Positions 57,322 to 64,000 of a DNA stretch of 64,000 nucleotides are shown here, in pieces (within the stretch, counting starts at the first letter, position 1; every line of letters begins with the position of its first letter). The notes beneath the pieces are model-generated. The model ran no database searches. It was not told where the DNA came from and saw only the letters and a program-made list of their open reading frames with translations. The position numbers and the translations under genes are program-made. The DNA comes from Tolypothrix bouteillei VB521301 (GTDB lineage Bacteria > Cyanobacteriota > Cyanobacteriia > Cyanobacteriales > Nostocaceae). The stretch covers positions 3,258,452 to 3,322,451 of the forward strand of contig NZ_JHEG04000001.1 in NCBI RefSeq assembly GCF_000760695.4, in the 5' to 3' direction.

Positions 57322-58378
57322 GCTAATTCTCGTATCATACAATAAGCGCACTTTATTTAGGCAAAGCTTTTTTCGCTTGAAATAAATTATCTATATAAAC
57401 TCAAAAACATCTTTTTTCTTTTACAAAAACAAGAAGTTTCCACACTTTTCCTACTTTTATGACTTGCAAGCAAGTATAGTACTTTGGAAATATACCTAAG
57501 GTGTTAATACCCGTCAAAATATTCACTATAGTAGGCACAAAGAATCCTTCTAACCTCCAGCACTCAACCTTTCCAATTTTTGGATCTTTCATCCGGTTAT
57601 GTTTGATAAGGTTAAATTTGAAATCATAAAACTTTTAAGTTCTTGACCGAGAAACTTACTTTTATTACCTTTATTACTTTAAGAATTAAAGCAGTAAAGT
57701 TCACAGTTTCTTTAAAAAAGTTTCCGGGTTTCTACTTGAAATTGCAGAAGATAAAAGCTATAGTTGGTTTCGACAATACTTAACAAAAAACACTTAGTAT
57801 CCTTAAACCCAAAGCAACAGCTAACTAACAGCAGATTAAAATATTAATGTGTTTGAAGTTACAATTTTTTGTGCAGTTGTAAGTGGTTGTACTTGAGGTT
57901 TAAAGTGTAACAGTTAAGTAGTCATTGCAGTATAGAAAGGTTTGAAAAATTATGCGACCTCTCTGTGCATTTACCAACATTGTGAGGACATTAAGTGTTA
58001 TGGACAGCAAAACTGGATTCACTGCTTTTGCGATCGCGGATAACGGTAGTGTAACGATCCCAAGGAGATGGAGTTGCGTGTTTCCAATGCAGTAGCACAA
58101 GTTCCTACACAATAAAGTGAGACAAAAATTGCCAGAAGGCAAAAAAGCTTTATTTAAAGTGCAAAATTTTACTCTCTGTCCTCTATATAGCCCGAAGAGT
58201 TGGTTGATATTCGGTCAAAGATGTGAAAATCAAAGTTGAAATCATGCCTTTTGACGCATATTAAAGAATTATATTTGATGAATTGAAAGAGAGTTCATGC
58301 TATAAGGTCAAAGTGTTTGCATAATAATTTCAATGTCATCTGAAATTTTGCATTGAATTTGATAGGTGGGGAAGTTTT
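57322..58378. other. Gene-poor spacer upstream of the exopolysaccharide operon
   Basis: About 1.06 kb. No supported gene, except for a possible relic at 57953-58105. AT-rich with several T-runs; expected to hold the promoter of the wzc-like operon. A strong GGTGGGGAAGTTTT ribosome-binding context is at its right end just before 58379. Confidence 0.45.
57953..58105 (+). pseudogene. Possible relic of a small secreted-protein gene
   Basis: A frame from ATG at 57952-57954 reads MRPLCAFTNIVRTLSVMDSK and on through TAFAIADNGSVT before stopping near 58095. The second frame at 58067-58112 reads MELRVSNAVAQVPTQ then stop, as if one base were lost in between. The first part looks like a weakened signal peptide and the second like an AQVPT mature start. 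Low support; could be chance. Confidence 0.2.
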
Positions 58379-60601
58379 ATGGAAGAAACAAAAGGCCATC
58401 AAGAAGAAATAGATATTCAAAAGTATTTGCTAGTTATACAGCGTCGCTGGCATATTGTTGCAGGAGTTATGCTTGTTTCAATGGTACTATCGGGACTGGG
58501 TATATACTTGCAAAAACCAAAGTACCAAGCCACTGGAATACTTCTTATCCAATCAGATAGAACTTCTTCGCTGACCAAAGCAGGGGAGAAAATAGGACAT
58601 CTTGAATCACTGATGCGTGAGGGTAACCCATCAGATACCCAAGCTGTAGTTGTAACCTCTGCTCCAATTTTACAACAAGTTATTGACAAATTAGCATTAA
58701 AAAATAATGACGGGACTCCGCTACAGCCAGAAGACCTTGAAATTAAGGTAGATCCAGTTGTAGGGACAGATGTTTTGAAGGTTTCCTACACTGCAAAAGC
58801 TCCCAATCTAGCAGCAAATGTTGTTAACCTAGTGATGCAAGCTTATGTTAACAATAATATTCAATCGAACCAAGAGCAAGTCCTTGCTGCTGGAGAATTT
58901 ATTAAAAAGCAATTGCCTTATGCTCGGGCAGATTTAGAACGAGCATCAGAAGCGCTGCGCCAGTTTAAAACTAGCAATAAGATCGTCGAGCTAAAACAGG
59001 AGGCAACTTCTGCTATTAGCAATGTTGCCCAGCTCGATGACACAATTAATCAAGCTCAGGCAGAACTTGCTGAAGTGAGCGCCGAACAAGCAAAAGTTTT
59101 AAACCAACTCAAATTAGCCGGACAGGATGCAGTGGAAATAACATCCTTGAACCAGATACCGGGCGTACAAGATGTTTTAACTGAATTGCAAAAAGTCCAA
59201 ACAAAGCTGGCAAATGAAAGAGCACGCTACACTGAGAAACATCCATCTGTTGTTAACTTAGAAAATGAAGAAGTTACCCTGAAGGCTCTACTGAAACAGC
59301 GAGTCGGTGAGACTGCTGGCTCCCAACGCGAGATTTCCACCGATAAATTGCAGTTAGGTAAGATCAAGCAGGATATGACCGTTGAGTATGCCAACTTGGA
59401 GAAAAAACGGCAAGGTTTGGAAGAGAAAATAAAGTCTTTGTCTGATATCAGAAATGGATACAAACAAAGGCTGACAGTTATGCCGAATTTGGAGAAAAAA
59501 CACGGAGATCTAGAGCGCAGATTAGATCTGGCTCAGAAGAATTACGAAAACCTGACATTAAGATTGCAGGAAATCCAAGTTGCAGAGAAGCAAACTGTTG
59601 GAAATGCTAGAATCATTCAACCAGCTCAACTGCCCCAAAAACCAGCGCTGTCTAAATTGACATTACTTTTACCCGTGGGGGGTATATTGGGCGGGCTACT
59701 ACTTGGTGTTGCTGCTGCGTTTTTTGTAGACCTAGTAGACAGATCGCTAAAAACAGCTAAGGAAGCTGAAGAATTTTTCAAATACACTGTACTTGGCTTA
59801 ATACCAACCTTTGAATCTAGCACCAAATCATCAAGCGAATCTAGCACCAAATCATCAAGCGATCGCTTGATGGGCGAAGCGACTTCTCCTCGAGTGATTG
59901 TAGCGACTTCTCCTCGAACCGTCGTTCATGAAGCATACCAAATGCTTCAAGCAAACTTAAAGTTTATCAGTCACAAGCGACTTCGCACCATTGTAGTTAC
60001 CAGTTCTGTTCCGGGAGAGGGCAAATCAGAAGTTTCTGCCAATTTAGCAGCGGTACTCGCTCAGTCAGAAAGAAAAGTTTTACTGATTGATGCAGATATG
60101 CGCCTACCATCCCAACATCACATCTGGGGTTTGATTAACTCAGTCGGTTTAAGTAACGTTATTGTTGCTCAGGATGAATTTTCTCAGGCTGTACAAGAAG
60201 TGACAAGTCACTTATCTGTCCTGACTGCAGGGGTTCAACCTCCCAATCCTCTAGCTTTAATTGATTCAGAACGCATGACCTCTCTGATTCAAATGTTTTC
60301 TGAAACTTATGACTACATCGTAATTGATACCCCTCCTTTAGTAGGGACTGCAGATGCTGCCATTTTAGGAAAAATGGCAGACGGAGTTTTGTTGGTGGTT
60401 CGACCTGGTGTTGTTGATTCTAGAAGTGCTACAGCAGCAAAATCTCTTCTAGAACGTTCTGAAGCTAACATTTTAGGAATTGTTGCTAACGCTGTTAAAG
60501 TGAAGCACGAGCCTAACAGTTACTTCTATTATGCCGATCCTCGCACCGGACAAAGTGTAACAGAAGCTGAAGTGGAGAGTGAACGATGGGTGTACAAATA
60601 A
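58379..60601 (+). CDS. Wzc-like polysaccharide co-polymerase / tyrosine autokinase
   Basis: Inner-membrane protein of 740 aa controlling exopolysaccharide chain assembly. The first membrane helix (WHIVAGVMLVSMVLSGLGIYL) is at about 22-42. Next are the Wzz/GumC periplasmic domain with long coiled coils (about 170-400) and a second helix (LTLLLPVGGILGGLLLGVAA). The cytoplasmic BY-kinase has Walker A SSVPGEGKSE (about 540-549), Walker A' LLIDADMRLPSQH and Walker B YDYIVIDTPP. The C-terminal tail has clustered tyrosines (SYFYYAD, WVYK) as phosphorylation sites. Between helix two and the kinase, residues 478-513 come from tandem-duplicated DNA. First gene of a four-gene operon; the acetyltransferase overlaps its end by 16 bases. 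Confidence 0.94.
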   Translation: MEETKGHQEEIDIQKYLLVIQRRWHIVAGVMLVSMVLSGLGIYLQKPKYQATGILLIQSDRTSSLTKAGEKIGHLESLMREGNPSDTQAVVVTSAPILQQVIDKLALKNNDGTPLQPEDLEIKVDPVVGTDVLKVSYTAKAPNLAANVVNLVMQAYVNNNIQSNQEQVLAAGEFIKKQLPYARADLERASEALRQFKTSNKIVELKQEATSAISNVAQLDDTINQAQAELAEVSAEQAKVLNQLKLAGQDAVEITSLNQIPGVQDVLTELQKVQTKLANERARYTEKHPSVVNLENEEVTLKALLKQRVGETAGSQREISTDKLQLGKIKQDMTVEYANLEKKRQGLEEKIKSLSDIRNGYKQRLTVMPNLEKKHGDLERRLDLAQKNYENLTLRLQEIQVAEKQTVGNARIIQPAQLPQKPALSKLTLLLPVGGILGGLLLGVAAAFFVDLVDRSLKTAKEAEEFFKYTVLGLIPTFESSTKSSSESSTKSSSDRLMGEATSPRVIVATSPRTVVHEAYQMLQANLKFISHKRLRTIVVTSSVPGEGKSEVSANLAAVLAQSERKVLLIDADMRLPSQHHIWGLINSVGLSNVIVAQDEFSQAVQEVTSHLSVLTAGVQPPNPLALIDSERMTSLIQMFSETYDYIVIDTPPLVGTADAAILGKMADGVLLVVRPGVVDSRSATAAKSLLERSEANILGIVANAVKVKHEPNSYFYYADPRTGQSVTEAEVESERWVYK
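59813..59917 (+). repeat. In-frame tandem duplications in the Wzc-like linker
   Basis: A 24-bp unit GAATCTAGCACCAAATCATC+AAGC occurs twice (59813-59836 and 59837-59860), encoding ESSTKSSS twice. AGCGACTTCTCCTCGA occurs at 59878-59893 and 59902-59917. A HIP1-containing word (GCGATCGC) lies between them. All fall in the linker before the kinase domain, where length changes are tolerable. Confidence 0.85.
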
Positions 60602-61149
60602 ACTCTGTACCAAAGATCGAGATATCTGAAGCTTCAGATCTTGGTCTTTGGCAACAAATAAAAGAAGACTGGATTGCTCATGGAAAAGATTGGACCAAGC
60701 CGGGATTTCGAGCAGTAGCAGTTCACCGTTTTGGTGTCTGGAGAATGACAATTAAACCCAAACTTTTACGAGCACCTTTCAGCATTCTTTATGGAATGCT
60801 GTATCGTAAAGTTCGGAATCAGTACGGGATTGAGTTGCCTTACACTGTTGAACTTGGTCGTCGCGTCATTGTTGAACATCAGGGAGATATAGTTATTCAC
60901 GGATACTGCGCTATTGGTGACGACAGTATTATTCGCCAAGGAGTGACTTTGGGGCTTCGTTATCTAGATCGTCCGTTTGAAGCACCCAAGCTAGGTAAAC
61001 GCGTGAATGTTGGTGCTGGGGCCAAAATCTTTGGCGATGTCTCTATTGGAGATAACGCAAATATTGGTGCTAACGCTGTAGTTCTGTGCGATGTTCCACC
61101 TGGAGCAACAGCTGTAGGGATACCTGCAAAAATTCTTGTTAGAGGTTAG
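60586..61149 (+). CDS. Exopolysaccharide O-acetyltransferase, left-handed beta-helix (serine acetyltransferase-like)
   Basis: Protein of 187 aa. An N-terminal helical part (LGLWQQIKEDWIAHGKDW) is followed by hexapeptide repeats from about 85 (IELPYTVELGRRVIVEHQG, IVIHGYCAIGDDSIIRQGVTLG, GKRVNVGAGAKIFGDVSIGD, NIGANAVVLCDVPPGATAVG). This is the LbH fold of serine acetyltransferases and sugar O-acetyltransferases. In this operon, acetylation of an exopolysaccharide sugar is more likely than cysteine synthesis. It starts inside the wzc-like gene (16-base overlap). The stop codon TAG is part of a GGTTAGTTGTTAGT repeat. Confidence 0.88.
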   Translation: MGVQINSVPKIEISEASDLGLWQQIKEDWIAHGKDWTKPGFRAVAVHRFGVWRMTIKPKLLRAPFSILYGMLYRKVRNQYGIELPYTVELGRRVIVEHQGDIVIHGYCAIGDDSIIRQGVTLGLRYLDRPFEAPKLGKRVNVGAGAKIFGDVSIGDNANIGANAVVLCDVPPGATAVGIPAKILVRG

Positions 61150-61272
61150 TTGTTAGTGATAAGCAAGTAGGTTGGGTGGGTATGACCCACCGATAAATGT
61201 TGGTGGTTATAGCCCGTCCTTGCCGTAAAATCCGAAATTTCAAGTCCAAGGTCACACTGAGGTTACAACTTT

Positions 61273-62484
61273 ATGTCAGTTAGCCAAATTCTGGCTTTTT
61301 GTACTGATGCAGTTTTGTTGCTCGGTGCATCAAGCGTTGCGCTCGTTTGCCTGTTTTTTCTTCTCGAATGTACTGCTGCTCTATTCCCAACAGCCTCTTT
61401 TAACTTTAAAGAGAGTTGGCACAATACCAAAGTAGCTGTCCTAGTACCTGCTCATAACGAAGAACTGACGATCGGAAAAACATTGGAAAAACTCACTCCG
61501 GTGTTGAAAAAGCAAGACCGCTTGATTGTCATTGCTGATAACTGTACTGATGCAACGGCCGAAATTGCTCGTGCTGCAGGTGCTACAGTTATTGAACGTC
61601 ATGACTCTTCTCTCAGGGGAAAAGGATATGCCCTGGATCGCGGTTTGCGGTTTATAGAGTCAGAACCTCCTGATGTTGTCGTGTTGATGGATGCTGACTG
61701 TATAGCTCATCTGGGTGCAGTAGAGAAACTGAGTCAGTATGCGATCGCTACAGGACGACCCGTTCAGGGTATTTACTTGATGAAAAGAGATCGAAACTCT
61801 ACATCTTCAAGAGATTTGGTTTCACAATTTTCTAATGTAGTGAGAAATTTAGTTCGTGCTCGTGGAGGAGCATTCTTAGGAATACCTTGTTTGCTCAATG
61901 GTACGGGTATGGCTTTTCCTTGGTCTGTGATTCGCTCGGTCAATTTAGCTAGCGGTCATATTGTTGAAGATATGAAATTAGGGTTGGATTTAACCATAGC
62001 CGGACACAAACCCATTTTTTGCTCGGAAGCAATGGTAACAGGGTATTGGCCATCTCAGGTGCAAGCAGCTAAAACTCAACGCACTCGTTGGGAGCACGGT
62101 CATCTACAGATGATACAGGCTTATCTTCCCCTTCTTCTAAAAGAGGCTGTGAAACAAGGTCGGTTCGACTTAGTCATGAGCGCTCTCGATTTGTGTATTC
62201 CTCCTCTGTCTTTGCTTGCAATCGTCTTGTTAGCAGTGATGACGGGTTCTTTACTAGGTGCGGTATTGGGTGCATCTTGGATTCCATTTGCGATCGCAGC
62301 CACTGCTGGATTGTCTTTTTTCAGTGGAATTCTTGTAGCTTGGGCGAAATTTGCCAGTCAAGATGTGCCTTTAGGCCAATTGTTAACGATTCCTTTATAT
62401 GTACTTTGGAAGATTCCAGTTTATTTCAAGTTTTTAGTCAAACCTCAAGATACCTGGATTCGTACAGAACGAGATGTAACTTAA
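61273..62484 (+). CDS. Processive-type GT2 glycosyltransferase, membrane protein
   Basis: Protein of 403 aa. An N-terminal membrane helix (about 10-35) is followed by the catalytic GT2 domain with VLVPAHNEELTIGKTLE, IADNCTDAT, the metal-binding VLMDADC, a later HIVEDMKL acidic pair and the QRTRWEHGHLQM (Q/RxxRW) motif. The C-terminal third has three to four helices (SLLAIVLLAVMTGSLLGAV). The layout matches exopolysaccharide polymerising or lipid-linked transferases such as BcsA/NodC relatives. It is third in the operon, with a 123-base gap holding a TTAG repeat, and 16 bases before the next gene. Confidence 0.92.
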   Translation: MSVSQILAFCTDAVLLLGASSVALVCLFFLLECTAALFPTASFNFKESWHNTKVAVLVPAHNEELTIGKTLEKLTPVLKKQDRLIVIADNCTDATAEIARAAGATVIERHDSSLRGKGYALDRGLRFIESEPPDVVVLMDADCIAHLGAVEKLSQYAIATGRPVQGIYLMKRDRNSTSSRDLVSQFSNVVRNLVRARGGAFLGIPCLLNGTGMAFPWSVIRSVNLASGHIVEDMKLGLDLTIAGHKPIFCSEAMVTGYWPSQVQAAKTQRTRWEHGHLQMIQAYLPLLLKEAVKQGRFDLVMSALDLCIPPLSLLAIVLLAVMTGSLLGAVLGASWIPFAIAATAGLSFFSGILVAWAKFASQDVPLGQLLTIPLYVLWKIPVYFKFLVKPQDTWIRTERDVT

Positions 62485-62500
62485 ATAGGAGAAGCTTGAA

Positions 62501-63787
62501 ATGCGGGTTGCCATTGTTGCCGAACATGCTTCTAGTAAATATGGTGGAGAAGCGTTTTTGCCACTGAATTATTTTAGATTGCTGCGAGCACGGAAAATAG
62601 AGGCATGGTTGATTGTTCATTCTCGCACGCAAGCTGAACTAGAAGCCCTTTTTCCAGAAGAACGCGATCGCATTCACTTTATATCTGATACTTGGATACA
62701 CAAAATCCTATGGCGCTGCACGTTGTTGCTACCTAGAAGAGTTGCAGAAATGACGACCGGCTTGCTGAGTTCTCTGTATACCCAAAGTCTTCAGCGTAAA
62801 CTTGTCCGCCAAATTGTTTACCAAAACAATATAGATGTCGTGCATCAACCAATTCCCGTTGCACCTAAAAACCCCTCGCTGATATTTAACGTTGGCGCAC
62901 CAGTTGTTATTGGTCCAATGAATGGTGGAATGGAATACCCTCCGGCTTTCCGCTCTCGGGAGAACTTTTTGATTAAACCACTCGTTTCACTAGGACGCCA
63001 ATTTGCAGATTTTTGCAATTATCTTTTACCTGGTAAAATTAGAGCGCAAATGCTGTTAGTCAGTAACGAACGGACAAGAAAAGCACTCCCCACTGGAGTC
63101 GTTGGTAACATTATTGAGCTAACAGAGAACGGTGTGGACTTGTCCGTGTGGGAACCGGCACCACTGGAATTGAAGACACTCAATCCAGCAGGGATTAATT
63201 TTCTTTTTGTTGGGCGGCTAGTAGACTGTAAAGCTATAGACTTACTGCTTTTAGCCTTTCAAAAAGTGGTTGCCCAAATCAATGCTAGTTTAGAGATCGT
63301 TGGAGATGGCAATCACCGCCAGAAACTAGAAGCTCTGACTCATAGTTTAGGCTTGGCAAATCAAGTTACATTCACTGGTTGGCTGTCTCAAAAGGATTGC
63401 GCTAGCAAGCTAAGAGCCGGAGATGCACTCGTTATGCCAAGTTTGATAGAGTGTGGTGGAGCAGTAGTTCTGGAGGCAATGGCGATCGGATTACCCGTAA
63501 TTGCAACAAAATGGGGTGGTCCTATGGATTACTTGGATGCCACTTGTGGTATTTTAGTTGAGCCTTCTTCAAAGGAAGAGTTTATTACTGGGCTCACCAA
63601 CGCTATGTTAAAGCTTGCACGGTCACCTGAGTTGCGCTTGCAAATGGGTCGTGCTGGGCAACAGCGTGTTCGCGAGTATTTTGATTGGGAACGTAAAATT
63701 GACTGCATTCTTGATATTTATCACCAAACTTGTAAAATATCAAAATTCAATCAAAGAAAACTCAAGTCATTAATCCAGGTGGGTTGA
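62501..63787 (+). CDS. GT4 glycosyltransferase
   Basis: Protein of 428 aa. RVAIVAEHASSKYGGEAFLP opens the N-terminal Rossmann domain. The C-terminal domain has INFLFVGRLVDCKAIDLLL and the signature IECGGAVVLEAMAIGLPVIA with the E-x7-E pair, then GGPMDYLD. It is retaining and should transfer a nucleotide sugar to the growing repeat unit. The start ATG at 62501 has AGGAG nine bases upstream. Last visible gene of the operon. A weak hairpin (TTGCTAGA/TCTAGCAA, 63817-63839) follows. Confidence 0.92.
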   Translation: MRVAIVAEHASSKYGGEAFLPLNYFRLLRARKIEAWLIVHSRTQAELEALFPEERDRIHFISDTWIHKILWRCTLLLPRRVAEMTTGLLSSLYTQSLQRKLVRQIVYQNNIDVVHQPIPVAPKNPSLIFNVGAPVVIGPMNGGMEYPPAFRSRENFLIKPLVSLGRQFADFCNYLLPGKIRAQMLLVSNERTRKALPTGVVGNIIELTENGVDLSVWEPAPLELKTLNPAGINFLFVGRLVDCKAIDLLLLAFQKVVAQINASLEIVGDGNHRQKLEALTHSLGLANQVTFTGWLSQKDCASKLRAGDALVMPSLIECGGAVVLEAMAIGLPVIATKWGGPMDYLDATCGILVEPSSKEEFITGLTNAMLKLARSPELRLQMGRAGQQRVREYFDWERKIDCILDIYHQTCKISKFNQRKLKSLIQVG

Positions 63788-64000
63788 ATTTAACATGATG
63801 CTGACTTAGGTAGAGGTTGCTAGAGAGCGAGTCTAGCAATGAACATGGGGGAAAACTCGGTTGTTTGAGTCATAAAGCTCGATAGCTCTTCTGCTCATTT
63901 GCAGCAACCAAGTTTTTGATATTACTGTACTAATTCTCTACAGGGCCATTGCCGCTCGCTAACTTTATAAGCGATTTTCTGATGTGCTCTTTGGAAGATT
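63788..64000. other. Trailing non-coding sequence
   Basis: 213 bases with the TTGCTAGA...TCTAGCAA hairpin (63817-63839, no T-tract) and no supported gene before the window ends. Confidence 0.4.

Noticed and set aside
57900..58142. 80-codon minus-strand frame upstream of the exopolysaccharide operon
   Set aside because: No protein-like pattern; likely chance in AT-rich DNA.

Overview
The window is a stretch of cyanobacterial chromosome, most likely from a filamentous, heterocyst-forming type (Nostocales). The evidence is phosphoribulokinase with the cyanobacterial cysteine pairs, ferredoxin-NADP+ reductase carrying a phycobilisome-linker (CpcD-like) domain, the photosystem II subunit PsbZ, the thioredoxin reductase-thioredoxin fusion NTRC, abundant GCGATCGC (HIP1) octamers, and many short dispersed repeats between genes. 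The order level is inferred from gene content; no marker here fixes a genus.

Layout. 0-6.5 kb holds central metabolism: the 5' end of metK, prk, petH and homoserine dehydrogenase, with a 1.45 kb gene-free spacer between the divergent prk and petH, then a small DUF4112 membrane protein. 6.6-11.3 kb is a two-gene RND efflux operon. 11.5-16 kb has a DUF2470 protein, a DHH-CBS-nucleotidyltransferase fusion (CCA/poly(A) polymerase type), psbZ, ribH and tRNA-Gly(GCC). 16.06-16.6 kb has no convincing gene but is full of nested, perfectly paired helices and looks like a structured RNA. 16.7-32.6 kb is mixed housekeeping: a ParM/ParR-like pair, DedA, a Gfo/Idh oxidoreductase, queC, a CNNM/CorC-type membrane protein, a CAU-anticodon tRNA, pyrE, thiC with a TPP riboswitch, an RluE-like pseudouridine synthase, and a zinc-ribbon PP2C phosphatase next to a zinc-ribbon FHA protein kinase.

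33.5-48.6 kb is the most accessory-like region. It contains a flavoprotein of the UDP-galactopyranose mutase/protoporphyrinogen oxidase type, two tandem multidomain glycosyltransferases that share an N-terminal GT2 domain and a C-terminal module I do not recognise, a methyltransferase-like/TPR/GT41 (SPINDLY) fusion, and on the opposite strand a methyltransferase, a type IV prepilin and a second TPR-GT41 protein. Together these suggest a surface-protein or pilin glycosylation locus.

48.8-57.3 kb returns to housekeeping: NTRC, an orphan DUF433 protein, an orphan oligopeptide-type ABC permease, a ROK kinase, an internally duplicated small protein, pyrG and an N-acetylmuramoyl-L-alanine amidase. 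58.4-63.8 kb is an exopolysaccharide operon: a Wzc-like tyrosine autokinase, a hexapeptide acetyltransferase, a GT2 and a GT4.

A recurring theme is short repeats. TTAGTTGTTAGT-type and TAATAGCTAATGG-type hairpins sit at gene ends and sometimes supply stop codons. GGGGACAAGG/CCCCATTCCCC-type spacer sequence also appears in frame inside several proteins. I see no transposase, integrase, prophage gene or CRISPR array.
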